DNA from: Bimuria novae-zelandiae CBS 107.79
Lineage: Eukaryota; Ascomycota; Dothideomycetes; Pleosporales; Didymosphaeriaceae
Direction of reading: 5' to 3'
Assembly (NCBI GenBank): GCA_010015655.1
Contig: ML976739.1
Span: 180,821 to 244,820 of the forward strand
DNA length: 64,000 nt
Numbering within the stretch: the first letter of the stretch is position 1; every line of letters begins with the position of its first letter. Below are positions 24,738 to 36,373 of the stretch, piece after piece. A model generated the notes under the pieces. It ran no database searches. It worked only from the letters and a program-made list of their open reading frames with translations, and was not told where the DNA came from. Both the position numbers and the translations under genes were made by a program.

Positions 24738-26211
24738 GGCTTTGCTGCGAAGATAAGTGGAGGGAGGAAATGAACGGCTGGTGAATACGGGTTTTTTTTG
24801 GACCTGGGAACACGGAATCCAGCAGAGGATAGAATTGGCCATGATGAAGCCGTGTTCGAATGCTGAAATGCCGGGGCGCCTATGATACCTGTAGTCGCTT
24901 AACATTAGAAGCCACAAGCATACAACCATACCGCAGAGGTAATATTCCCTAATTTCAATCGCAAGATACATATTGAATCTCGAAGGAAGGAATAAGTGAC
25001 TCATTATGACATCCGCATCATCGTCTGTCTTTGTGTCGTTGATGTTGCGACGACACTCGTGCCCCCAACAACGCCGTCAAAGCGCTCCAGACCTAGACGT
25101 TTGCCGTCGGCTTCTGAACGTCCGAATCACGTCAAGATACGTTCAAAGGGGTCTCGTATTCGGTGAATCATGTGTTCTATTGTCCCAAGACCCTCAATTC
25201 GGGCAGTGACCGGCGAAGACTCAATTTCAGTATCATATTAGTGCAACCAAAATTTAAGAGAAGAGAGCTTTTCCCGTCCAATCCTCGTATTTATAGAAAG
25301 TCTACACCGACATGCCGAGTGGTGAGCGGTATACATGAAGAGATATTTTACCTTTGGAAATTAGCCCGTACTGCTTTTGCGGGGAAAAGTGACAGGGCTT
25401 GAAACAGTATATGAGATCATAAGGCGAAGTTCTGACATGACATAAACACACTCAACTGGAATACCTAATAAGCCAAAGGTAGGGCACCGGAGTTTCTACT
25501 GTATGAAGGCGAGACATGGGAATTCTATGGTTGAAGTGCGAGAGACAGTGGTCTTGTCGTATGAAGATGAGCCAAAAACGCAACAGACGCGCGTAATAAA
25601 ACGTCACTGCTGACCTTGCTTTTTAAGATCGTGGGACGCCCTATAAACCGAAATAGATTGTAAACAAGAATCGAGCACACAATCCAATAGCTATGATATA
25701 GTCAAAAGATTAGTGGACTATCTGGATCTCACTGCACAGGCGTGATGCCATATCTCAGACCGTTTTGTGGGAGCTGAACAGGCCAGACTCTGATTATGTC
25801 CATGTAGCTAAATGTACTGTACACGTACTCGTATATCTTTCCCGCGTAGTTATCTGTACCGACTATTTCACAATCGCTACACTGCATAGGCTGAAGCTTC
25901 TCTTAGGTTTTGGCATAAGCCCTTGCACGGCACACCAATGCATTCATAGTCTTGACGATTTAGAACGAAAGTCGACGGAGGATATCTTTAATAGCAGCAC
26001 CAGATAACGTTGATATGATCACCAATGGAAAGGGTATAGCCCCACTCAAAACGTACACCTACCGAAAATTTAGCCGAATTCAATCTCACCGTCTTGCTTG
26101 CCCATGCATCCTCAAAGCTGGGTGATTTTGTGTCGAGGTGGCAATAGCTTCCCACCTTGCGTGCGATTTAAGATTCATATCCATGTATCTAACACGCCGT
26201 AGAACAGCCGC
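24738..26211. other. Intergenic, convergent 3' ends, no gene seen
   Basis: About 1.5 kb, somewhat AT-rich. Only short unconvincing open frames (for example 25765-26007). No tRNA or repeat recognised. Confidence 0.5.
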
Positions 26212-27446
26212 TTACTGCCCCTTCTTGTCAGCATCCTCCTTCTCGACGTTCTCCTTGACGGGTTGATACGGATATTTGATTGTCAAGCACCAGATATCCA
26301 GATAATCACAGATAGTCCAGATGACATCGACGATGAAGCTACCGTGAACGCCAATTGCCAGACCGAGGCACATGAAAACAAAGGCGACCTGGTAGACATC
26401 GTTGCCCAGTGCGCTTGGCCAACCAAAGCCCACCCAGTCTTGAAGCCTCGGGCCGAGAGAGTCGGCAACGCCGTAGATGAGCGGGTAAATGAGCACATTG
26501 CCGCGCGGAAAGCGAGATTTTGTGAGGTGCGAGATGATGATGCGGCCCACGGAGTAGGCATTAATGAGGCCGGCGTAAAAGATGAAAGGAACGAGGTGCT
26601 GATGGAGGATGACGGGTTGGAGATAAAGGTACGCCGGGATGAGGATCCAGGCGGCGAAGAAGGTGATGAGGCCGAGGAGTGCAACGCGAGTCCGCTGGCC
26701 GCGAGCGCGACGAGCCTTCATGACGTTGAGAGCACTGCGCTGCTTGTTAGATAAACTGTATATCTCTGGCAAGATAAGAAGGGCATGTTAATACCTGCTC
26801 ACGGTGTTGAAGACCAGAACAACACCGCCATAGACCATGTACCACTCGTTCCAAGCCATGCTGTAGAGTATATCGGGAATGAAGTCGTGGTTCTGCACAC
26901 CAATACTAGCGAGTAAAGATCTCTGCCAGAAGCTTCCACCGCCCAGGACAGCTGTAGCCGCGTATACAAAGCAAATTGTTAATATGCCTTCGACGGGTCC
27001 GCTGACCAAGCCAAGGGTGAGGGTATGCGTGTGGTACTCGTCCCAGGTCTGGACATAAAAAGTCAAGGACGCTGCACGACTGTTAGTCGAAGCCCCCTTT
27101 TGCCAACTATTGAGTCCACTCACAGGCAAAGAGAGTGAGCACCGTCTTCCATCCCTGACCCAGGTTCGTCGCAGCCGAGAACAGCAGAACCTCTAGCGTG
27201 GTATTGACGGCATCGACACCATGGTCGAACAGCTCGCCCAGCGGCCCGCTCTGATGTGTCCTCCTGGCCTGGCTCCCATCGACCGCATCGAATGTCTGGT
27301 ACAAGAACAACCCGATCGCCCAGCTCGCGTATACCCACGGCGGGCAGTCCTGATCAAGTGTCGGCGTGTACCATAACATGGTCAGAAAGTTCGCGACGAC
27401 AAACCCAAATCCTGATAGAGTTATCTGAATGGTTCTTAGTATGCAT

Positions 27447-27515
<69 letters not shown>

Positions 27516-27783
27516 GTCTTCGACTCGAGCTTGCATGCGCGCCGGTTCGGTCGTCGGCTGGGGAGGAATGGACGAAACTTACGAGATTTGGCCTACGCAC
27601 GCGTTAGCACATCCTCGCCAGATTCTCGAGCTCTCAAACTTACGCCATCCACATGGGAAAACACTTGATCACAACATGCGAGTAGAACGGCTTCATCACA
27701 TATCGCGATACCAGGCTGTGGTCGACGCCTGAGTACTTGTACTCCTTCAGCTTCGGGAGCTTGTCCTGCCGTATATACACCAT
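26212..27783 (-). CDS. CDP-alcohol phosphotransferase (choline/ethanolamine phosphotransferase)
   Basis: Last enzyme of the Kennedy pathway, moving phosphocholine or phosphoethanolamine from its CDP form to diacylglycerol in ER/Golgi membranes. Five exons: 27644-27783, a 10-nt microexon 27583-27592, 27124-27424, 26795-27071 and 26212-26734, giving 416 aa. The microexon supplies the conserved PN in FPMWMAPNLITLSGFGF; without it the frame hits a stop. The catalytic signature is perfect: D99-G-x2-A-R104-x8-G113-x3-D117-x3-D121 (DGSQARRTHQSGPLG then ELFDHGVD). About eight to ten hydrophobic helices follow. The (GT)32 tract lies in intron 2. Choline versus ethanolamine preference cannot be told from sequence. 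Confidence 0.94.
27449..27512. repeat. (GT)32 microsatellite
   Basis: Uninterrupted GT dinucleotide tract of 64 bases. On the transcribed minus strand it is (CA)32 and lies inside intron 2 of the CDP-alcohol phosphotransferase gene, between the microexon and exon 3. Confidence 0.98.
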
Positions 27784-28236
27784 AGCGGCGGTGTGTGTCT
27801 CTGGGCGTCGTCGAAGTGGTATACAGGAGGTGAGAGTGCGGCGGCCAGGAGACGTGTTTTCTTGTTTCGCGTTCGCTTGTGATCGAGGATGACGTGGGTG
27901 GGGTCGGACCACAACAAAAGATTTAGCTCGCTTGAGCCGGAACGTGCCCACGTGGTGGCAAGCCTCAAAGTACATATGCGCGTACCTTCCACCTAGATAT
28001 CATGTCAGAGAATTCACACGCAGTACACGCAGTACACATGTAATTGTATAGAATGTCAATTCCAATTTGATGCTGCGTCATAACGCCGCACGCCTCACTG
28101 CCCTAATGAGCCATTGCCCGGAGCCGAGTTATACTACAATAAAACCGCAACCATGGCTGAATATGGTGATTTATGGTGTCCTGACTTGACCATTGCTCCT
28201 TGCCAAACTAAAATATCGCTGACTTTTGCATCGTCC
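27784..28236. other. Intergenic
   Basis: Promoter of the phosphotransferase gene and 3' flank of the NIPSNAP gene, both on the minus strand. No further gene. Confidence 0.5.
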
Positions 28237-29403
28237 TTATGCCACCGGGCTCCATGGGCAAGGAATCAAAATCCTGCTCTTCATCTCTTGGATCAGCGGC
28301 ACCGTCTTGTGCACCGTCTCACCCCATCCTTCGACGCTCCAGCTCTGCTCGCGGCGAACCTTGCGTTCTTCAAGATTGGCGAATTGCCACAGATGGTGCA
28401 CCGTGTTGAGCTCGCCAATCTGCACAAACCAAGCACCCACGCCTTCCATGACTTCTCGGCGTGCCTTCAGACCGCGCCTCCAGTGTGTCTCCCATTCAAG
28501 CAGGTTTCCGGGATGTAGCGTGTAGGATCGGAGCTCGAAGAGGCCTCCGAGCTGGCGCGGCGGAGTCGTAGGCCAGAAGGAGAACTCCTGCATGAGCGAG
28601 GTGCGCTTGGAGTTAATCAGGTGCTTGAGCTTGGAATCGAACTCGACGAACTCGGGGTGGTGTTGGATGGCGTTTTGCGAGGCGTGATAGCCTTCATACC
28701 GTTGGTATTCCCAGATGTGCACTGACGAGTTAGACATCCGCAGCCACCAGCAATATGATTTGGCGACTTCTTACCGAACGTGTCACAGTCGCCCACTTCT
28801 GTTCTCCAGCTGCCGACCAGATGCACCTTGTTCTCCGGCATAGAGGCCACCCTAGGGTACCAATTGCCCACCAACTCGGTGTATTCGTCGACCTTGTCGG
28901 GCTTGACCTCGTGAAAGACAATGGAATGCACGTACTTCCCTCGGGCGAGGACCTGCGAAAAGCTCCTCTCGATATCCTTGTCGAGCTCGCGTCCCTCGGG
29001 CGTGCCGTAAATCAGTGACTTCAACGCGCCTCCTTTCTTCTTGTCGCCGTCTTGATCCTGTTGTGCTCGAGCTTCTTCTGCATTGGAACATGTTAGTGAT
29101 CCTAGGACCTTCCCATAACAGATTCTCCACCAGCGGAAGCACCAGACAGGACAGATTACCAGAGGGGGATGACTCACTTTCTTTTTGCTCCTTCTTCTTT
29201 TGAGCGGCTATGAGGCCCTCGCGGTACTCCTTTTGTCGTGCATTGAACTCGGCAGCTCCATCGGGTTTGATGTCGGCGAGTGCGGGCGTCTTGTGGCTCT
29301 GGGCTGCGGCGTACGCGGTGAAGCTGCGCGAGCCGACGAAGGCAGTCGTGTGCTGGGCGGGGAGCGCACCACGCAGGCCAGCGCCTACACGACGGACGAG
29401 CAT
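28237..29403 (-). CDS. NIPSNAP family protein, mitochondrial
   Basis: Three exons: 29178-29403, 28775-29077 and 28237-28721, spliced in frame to 337 aa. The N-terminus MLVRRVGAGLRGALP is basic and looks like a mitochondrial targeting peptide; an in-frame ATG at 29436 would add 11 residues. The body has GKYVHSIVFHEVKPDKVDEY, VHLVGSWRTEVGD, VHIWEYQRYEGY and the second NIPSNAP repeat FELRSYTLHPGNLLEWETHW with LWQFANLEERK. Two ferredoxin-like NIPSNAP repeats are the family hallmark. Animal homologues act at the mitochondrial surface in mitophagy; the role in fungi is not established. Confidence 0.9.
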
Positions 29404-29897
29404 TGCGGTGGTCTCTAGCACAGGGATTGACGTCACAGGTTAAGGAAAGCTCCTGCGAGCTGCGGTAGTTGAAGACTGGGGATGGACGATTGTGTCGTGG
29501 ACGATGACAGACGTGCGGGAGCTGCGGAGAGAGTGCTTCTCTGTCTGCGTCTGTTGCCGGCTTGTGCAACCTACTGCACGATGACAAAGAGGGGAAGGAG
29601 CTCTAAGAGTCTCAGCTGCACCTTCCTTGTTGCTGGTCCAAGCTTTTAGTGCCACGGCTACGACGGGGGAAAAGCTGGGGAAGCTGCCCCGGAAGACCCA
29701 CAAAGCATGATAGGCATGATTCGTGGCCATTTGTGTTGTTCCACAAAGCCAGCCAATTCAGTGCCTCGCGTCAGCACTTCGAGCCTCATCGCCACCATTG
29801 CGCTACGATCGCCCAATGATGTCAATCGTCTCCGCACCCACCCGCGGCCGAGAGCCTCCAGGAAGTGCTGCCACTTCCGCTATCGAAATGCGCAAAG
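29404..29897. other. Intergenic
   Basis: NIPSNAP promoter side. Short open frames only. Confidence 0.5.
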
Positions 29898-30014
29898 AGG
29901 TATGCTCTCGCGTAAAGCGAAAGGTTGGCTACAAGGGCTAAATTCCAAAGCCAACATGTTACCCTAGCATAAGTAATATGACGGCCGACTTTTGGCTTTA
30001 CGCGAAAGGTATGC
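29898..30014. mobile_element. MITE, 101 bp, with 8-bp target-site duplications
   Basis: Element 29906-30006 flanked by perfect direct repeats AGGTATGC (29898-29905 and 30007-30014). Its ends are inverted: left TCTCGCGTAAAGCGAAAGG, right (read inward) TTCGCGTAAAGCCAAAAG, sharing CGCGTAAAGC exactly. Internal sequence is AT-rich and codes for nothing. An 8-bp duplication is the mark of hAT-superfamily insertion, so this is probably a non-autonomous hAT-like MITE. Family assignment rests on the duplication length alone. Confidence 0.72.
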
Positions 30015-30933
30015 ACGTACAAAAGTAAACCAGAACTCTATCTAATAAACTGTTACTTCCCGTCCGGAGCAACAGTACATAGCTGACCCTCACGTCGCTG
30101 TCCTTCTACACCATGCAAGTCGGTCTTTACAACTTTCCATTCAGCATATACAGAAGGCTGACCATAAGCGCCTCTACTAGAAAAGACTTCTGTATGCATT
30201 GAAATTGGTCCGAACTGCTGATACCTGAAGAACAGTCTCCAAGGGGTCCACTTTCAAAGCCACCAACTGATTAATGCGACAACACACATGGTCGAACAAC
30301 GCCGAGAAACAAATGGGAGGTCGTATTTGACTCTACCTTGAGTAGGCTGCGCTCCCGCCTAACCATGTGGATCTTCTGGAGGCGGGCTCCCCTTTCCACA
30401 CCGATTCTCAGGCTGAAGAGGTAGAAAGAATGACTGCGCCTGCATCGTGCTCTCCTGATGGTCAGGGGTTGAAAGAGCAAGTGCGGAACGTTGAGGTAGT
30501 TTTATTCATTCTGTGCATTATTCCTATACTCTTTCAGGGACGATTCTCAACGCTTGCAGAAATGTCGAGGCGCTGCGAAACCAATACACTAACATTAAGC
30601 TCATCAGATGCTGATCCGTCACCTTGAGCCATGATAATCTGGTGGCTCTTACCAGAAGTATCGGTGTGCTCTTGCCAGTGGGTATCCCTACGGCGACGTC
30701 AGTTGGGTTCTTCAGGGGTTGCCGTTCTGTGGTTCGCAGCACCACCAACCCTCAGAACCCGCTCATCAATTTATTCTTGCACACGGGCATTCGTTTTGTT
30801 GAGCACGCATATTGTCTACTTCACGCGCGCGCTTTCCTCGACCGCACTCAATTTTCTTTCTTGCTGAGTCTTGGGCTACTTTGATGGGAGACAGAGTATC
30901 CTGCTACGAAGAACCACTACAGGGAGCGCCGCC
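30015..30933. other. Intergenic, no gene seen
   Basis: Between the MITE and the start of the repeat-bearing orphan gene. Short open frames in several phases without support. Confidence 0.45.
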
Positions 30934-32123
30934 ATGGATGGCACTATGGGTTCTGGGGATCCGTTCTTGCACTATTACGGCCTGCATTATCCGGGCCGAG
31001 ATCATGATGGAAATCTAGCGTATGAGATTTATGCTGCACCAGAAGGCCGAGGTGCTGAAGCTGAGCAAGCTCATCACTACTCGACGGACAACGCAAATGG
31101 TCTCCCAGCGTACGAGACTTATGCTGCACCAGGAAGCCGAGGTGCGGAAGCCGAGCAAGCTCATCACTACTCGACGGACAACTCAAATGCTCTCAAAAGC
31201 GAAGATAAAAATGTCGATATTGAGGTAGGAGAACAACGAACCAGGTACGCTGTTACGGTGAGATAAGCATGAAAGAGACCGATCGTACTAAGACTTTTAG
31301 ACCCCTTCTACCATCCCCAATAAAAGGCCAAGCTAGTGGCTGGAGACTGGGTCTCAATCCGAAGGCCAAAGAGTTTACCATGTCGAACGCTTCTTCTTCC
31401 CCGAAGAATATCTCATCAGGTGCTCCATCAACGGACACTCAACCATCTACTACGAAAGGCACACCACCCAAAGAGCCTGTAAGATATCTTCTGCCTGAAG
31501 CTTCGGGGTTCCCGAGTTTAGGCCACATAACGTGGGACCCGAATACGGACATGAATGAACTACCCCACAGAGAATTCACGTAAGTCGATCTCCCCTTTCA
31601 TCGGTTGCGAGAACACGAGACACGACGTCTCAAAGCACAACTTGTTCCGAATTCCTTTGGGATAGATGGCAACAAGAACATGGGCATCTACGGTCCAATG
31701 CATACACTGACCAGTTCTGCTAGGCACGAGACCCCCGAATGTGCCGCCATTGGCAAATATCTTACCCGTCCCAAGCTCCCGAAGCCCGACCACCCATACA
31801 TGAACTCCTCCATGTTCACCATGGTGATCCGCTTCGAAGGCCCCTTCGACCGCAACGGCCGGCAGCCCGGCCTCTTCATCCCTCAAACCAAGAACTTCAC
31901 GATCCGGGTGCTGACGCAAGGCTACGCGCCCGGCGAGCGTAAAGTTGAGATTTGGCGCAACGGGGAGACGTTCCAGCTATTCGGACTGGTTGGCCTGTGG
32001 GCAGACGACTGTGCATGGGTTTTGGGGGACAAGGAACTGAGACGCATTGAGAACGGAAACTACAAGGGATGGAAGGACGAGATGAGGTCGCGAGATCCTG
32101 GGCCCGCGACGGGCCAGCCTTAG
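30934..32123 (+). CDS. Orphan protein with a 30-residue tandem repeat
   Basis: Predicted exons 30934-31244, 31301-31579 and 31724-32123 give 329 aa; phases agree. Intron 1 ends TACTAAGACTTTTAG, a textbook branch plus acceptor. The acceptor of intron 2 is less certain: 31724 and 31715 both keep frame. The start ATG sits in a perfect GCCGCCATGG context. Residues 26-85 hold two copies of a 30-aa unit (AYEIYAAPEGRGAEAEQAHH and AYETYAAPGSRGAEAEQAHH cores). The C-terminal half (about 195-329) looks folded, with FTMVIRFEGPFDRNGRQPG, FTIRVLTQGYAPGERKVEIW and GLWADDCAWVLGDKELRRIE. I do not recognise the family; function unknown. Confidence 0.65.
31012..31191 (+). repeat. 90-bp tandem repeat, two copies, in coding sequence
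   Basis: Two adjacent 90-bp copies encode 30 residues each, from GNLAYE to STDNAN and from GLPAYE to STDNSN. The nucleotide copies differ at a handful of sites, several of them silent, so protein sequence is somewhat better kept than DNA. Confidence 0.9.
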
Positions 32124-32395
32124 ACGGCGCCGGCCCTCGTGCAAGGGTGAAGGCGGGGTGCGATCGTAGGGGCTCACGGACAGTGTTGACGTGTTACCCT
32201 AGACGAATAAATTCAAACTTGGATTTACACATCACACTAGCACTATTCAAGGTCGAGTTTGTATGTTTAACGTTCAGGGTTGTGGTAGGCGCATTGCAGT
32301 GGGCCGTGCGGACCCACTAAAATTTCCCTGCAGGCATGTTGACCTGCTACCTCATGATACACGCTACACGCTACACGCAAAATAGCACCCCGAAT

Positions 32396-34479
32396 ATGTC
32401 GCACTCCGGGGTCAACAAAGCCGTGACAGAGGCCGGCGCGGCCTACAACAAGCTGCGCCGACCGGACGATTACCTAGAATCACTAACGGCGGCGCCGCCT
32501 CCGCCGGAGAAACGAAAGTTCGAAGCAGTGGATGTTGAAGGCGAACAAGATGGAGAACAGCGAGCGTCCAGAAGGACCAAGACGGATCCAAGCTTGGAGG
32601 TGCAGGCTCTAGCGACCGCAAAGGAGGCAAACACTGAGACAAGCGCAAGCCTCCGGGAACCTCTGGCCGGCGACACGCGTCGCATATTCCGCCCTATCAA
32701 GGAGAACGGCATGCAGACCATGTTCCCAGGCCTAGACGACGACTTTGCCTCCGATGCGGACGACACCACACGAGATGCCCTTGCGTACCTCCGCAACGTG
32801 AGGTGAGTGATCTGCGCAATTACCCTCCCAGCTCTTGAATTGACATTGAACACACAGCTTACCTGTGTGATAGGTCTGAAGCCTCCGCCATACCCACACT
32901 TCTCGTCGCAGCCCCACGAATAGCCCACAATGCCGAACACGAACGATCTACCTACGAAAATGGCGTCGGGGACCATGGAGCTGTATATCAGGATGGCATG
33001 TGGGTTGCCGTAGACCAATATGAGGGAGGGTATAATGAGGAGGACTGGGGCTATGAAGAGGACATTGATCCACAAGACGCGTACTACAGTTCGCTCCTCG
33101 ACCGCTATGCATCCCTGCGCAAATCCTTGGCCGAGGCCGATCCCATGGAACTGGCTACCTTGGTGAAAGCAGATCCCAAAAAATACGTCAACGTGAGAGT
33201 ACCGTATTACAAAAGCGACTGGCGATATGCGTTCGACAACAAGTTCCCGACTCCGGCATTGGTGGCCCAACTCGACGACAAGAGCCTCTACCGCGCACTG
33301 GAATATGTAGCCGATGTACTCAGTATGGGACACACTATATCTCGGCAGAAGAGCTGCTGGATATGGACATTACTGGCTCTGGTTGGGGAGAAGGGTACGC
33401 TGGACTACTACAAGGTTGGGCGCATCAGGGAGCTGGGGCACAAAGCAGGACAGCTTAGCATTCGTTTACGAAGCGGGGAGACTCGGCATGTGTATAAGCA
33501 TGAGGATCAGGACGAGGACGAGGATGAAGACGAGGATGAAGACGAGGATGAGGACGTGGAGGAAGTGAGCGCGGAAGACTGGGATGTCGGCGGAGAGGGT
33601 ACGGACGACGAAGACGATCACGCCGACAAGAGAAGTGAGCGGGACAAAGCACAACCGAGCGCGCGTGCATCCGAGATTCCATATCAAATCGGATGCGACG
33701 GAGCGGGTAGCGGTGATAAGAGAGACGGCCCGCCTGCAGAGCTTGGGTATTCGAAGCCACATGAGTCTGACCAACTATCCAACAAGAGCAACCAAGAAGC
33801 CAGCAGAGCGGTGTCCGAGGACGAAGGCGAAATTCAAGTAGACGAGCCTGAAGATCTAGAAGCGGCACGTGCTCGTCTGCTCGCGCAGCTAGGCGATAAC
33901 CTCGTCAAAGAGACTATCCCAGACCACAAGTCATCGGCTCTTCCATCAAGAGCAGATCAGCAAGCAAACGGTCGAGCGCGACAAGGTGGACGACACCGGC
34001 ACAACGGAAAGACTTGCAAGGATCCTGCGTGTCAAGCGAATAACAGACCAAAGGCGTCGCATCGCAGGGCAGGATTTGAAGCAGCGCAGCGCGGGATAAA
34101 GCACGGAACGCGCACAAGTTCACCGTCGAAGTCGTCGCTGGGTGCGCGAACAGCAACCAATGAGCCACTTGCCCCAGCTACGAATGGAGATCTCTCAGTG
34201 CCGACTGTTTCAGAGCTACACCCCCAAGTCGACTACTTGGAGCATGGGAGCGATTTGTTGCCAAGACTTCCCTCTGAGATTACTGCTGAAGCTCGCTCAC
34301 ATTCAGACCCCGTCGACGAAAGCGGTAGCGACTCAGAAGGGGTCTTAGAGTCTCATCAGTCGGAACAGAATGAAGAGGAAGTGGACCTCAACACTAGAGT
34401 GACGATCGATATGATCCTCACTGTGGTTGGCGAGTGCTATGGACAGCGGGATCTGCTCAGGTTTCGGGAAGTGTGGTAG
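32396..34479 (+). CDS. Possible SIP1/Gemin2-like snRNP assembly factor
   Basis: Exons 32396-32802 and 32874-34479 give 670 aa; the intron starts GTGAGT and ends GTGATAG. The first exon is disordered and ends with FPGLDDDFASDADDTTRDAL. The second opens with a helical region: AYYSSLLDRYASLRKSL, SLYRALEYVADVLS and KSCWIWTLLALVGE followed by GRIRELGHKAGQ. That last helix pair resembles the SIP1/Gemin2 core, where a Trp-rich helix precedes an arginine-containing RELG helix, but I could not test this. An acidic repeat and a long disordered tail (Ser/Asp/Arg) make the protein longer than Gemin2. It may instead be an unrelated fungal family. Confidence 0.6.
33505..33566 (+). repeat. GAC/GAT-GAG coding repeat, acidic tract
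   Basis: Alternating GA(C/T)GA(G/A) codons encode a run of Asp-Glu pairs in the SIP1-like gene. A slippage-prone low-complexity tract; mixed synonymous codons show it is not a fresh expansion. Confidence 0.85.
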
Positions 34480-36003
34480 GAACAGCATGCAGTCTTTTTA
34501 TTTCACAACCGTTGGGATGCCGCTACAACAGCATACGAACATTCTCGAGCACTCAGAGTCCGGATGGGATATGCGCACGCTGCTTCGCCTAGCTGATAAT
34601 ATTGAGGCGCAGTTTAGCGGCAAGGCGGCCGGTAGATGTAGATCATGAACGGCAGCATAATGAATTGCATCTCACGGCAGAGACCATGGGACACAACACG
34701 CAAATTCGCACATATATTTGCATTAAAATCATAGCAGTGCGAGTACAACGCCTAAATGTCTTCGATATCTGCTGAAAACGCAGTGATTTCGCGAAGCGGG
34801 TAAATTGCAGCTAGCTTTTCTTTTATTGAACTACGCATCCCCCATTTATGCACCACCTACCCTTCCTCTTTCTAATAGCACCTATCTGTTTTCTTAGCAA
34901 TCATATCCATGCGTTCCCTTACAGGATAAACTACCCTCTTCCCCCAAATCCTCATTTTCCGATATTGCTAATCCAACCTATCTCATTGGCGCCCCACCCA
35001 CAACCCCCTACAGACTGAAACCTTACAACTCACAATTCACGGGCGATGAAGGGGTGTGGTCCTGGGTTGGGCGGAGCACGTGGGCGGGTGGGATCCATGA
35101 ATCGCTGAGCCGCTAGAGGGGGTGTTAGTAATGCGTGGAGCGGTGTGGGAAGGGCGGGGCTTCTTGTGAGGTAGGTGACGTGGCTGGTGATTGGGGGGAG
35201 CCTATTTGTGTTTTGCTGGGGGTGGGGTAGGCGTGGGATGGGGATGGGTGCGTGCTAGTTGTATTTTTTTTGTTCAGTATTTGGCCTATATGGCACCGAT
35301 GTCCCTAATCTGGGTTTCGCTAGGAATGGGCTAGGCGCGGGAAGTAGATGTTTGCGTGCATGGGTGTACCATAGACAATTTGACCGAGCATGGGATGGCT
35401 AGGAGAGGTGAAATCTGTCTGTGTTAATTCGCAATTGGCGCTTGCTGTTCTCTAAAAGGCGACTTGGGACTGGTAGCATTTTAACGAGGATTTACACTCT
35501 AAAAGCGCTGTGTAAGTAGGTACATAACTAGGTTTATAGCATCGTTGTTGCGGCCCGCAAAGGTGTTTATGGATATTGCACATCATTCAAATGATATAAC
35601 TAAGTCTGCTTGTTTGCTTTTCCATTCGGGATGCTCGGTTGCATGTAAACTTTGGCTAAAGGATGTACTATGTTTGTGTTTGCAGCACTGGCATTGGCTG
35701 GCCCCAGGAGTGGTGGTGACACTTAGTTAACGAAGAGAGGTAGTTTGATTTCAAATCCATTATTCCCTGCAACATGTTGAATAGTTCGATACTTTGGAGA
35801 AAGAAACTTCTTGAAGCAAAAAGAAGGGGCGGTGGAGACTGAAGCATCAACTTGTACTCACATGGCACAATATCACTAGGAGCCTTCTATGATCAATTAA
35901 ACATTACATTACATCTTTATGGGAATAGTATAACTAAAGCCATAGATCGTCTTTGGAACCTGAGCAGAAAAACTTTGCGGATTTCATATCACTACCCAGG
36001 TGG
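34480..36003. other. Intergenic, no gene seen
   Basis: 1.5 kb with a C/T-rich first part (34830-35020), then G/T-rich sequence and an AT-rich third part. No open frame with support, no repeat family recognised. Confidence 0.5.
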
Positions 36004-36373
36004 TCATGGGGTCTGCTTGGCCACCGGCTTCGCATGATCATTCATGAATGACGTTCGTAGGGTCCGGTTGGCCGGCGGCTTCGCGGGAGGCTTCGCAGGA
36101 TTGTTCTTGCGTGTCTTTGGCGGGGTCTGCTTGGGTTCTGCCTTACTCCTTTTCTAGGCCATCAACGTGAGTGACGATAGCGACAAGCAAAGTTGATGAA
36201 GCAATTGAGCATCTCACTTCGATCAAGTGAGCTTTTCTTTTATTGTCACTGATCGAGTGGTATATGGCCAGGTCGAGGCCACCATCACCCAATCAGGTGC
36301 AAAATTCGGGCCGTGGTGTAAGCGAGCGTCACCTCGGATTGGTCCGGGGAACTTACTCCACCGTGGAGTCCAT
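36004..36373 (-). CDS. Small Lys/Pro-rich protein, predicted
   Basis: Three exons, 36357-36373, 36218-36248 and 36004-36153, introns of 108 and 64 nt with GTAAGT and GTGAGA donors, join to a 65-aa protein. It starts MDSTVDDNKRKAHLIEKRSK and continues KAEPKQTPPKTRKNNPAKPP, ending AKPVAKQTP. The composition (Lys, Pro, Ala) suggests a basic, disordered, possibly nuclear protein. No family recognised. Support comes only from three frame-consistent exons with good splice sites; exons 1 and 2 are just 17 and 31 nt, so the model could be coincidental. Confidence 0.4.
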
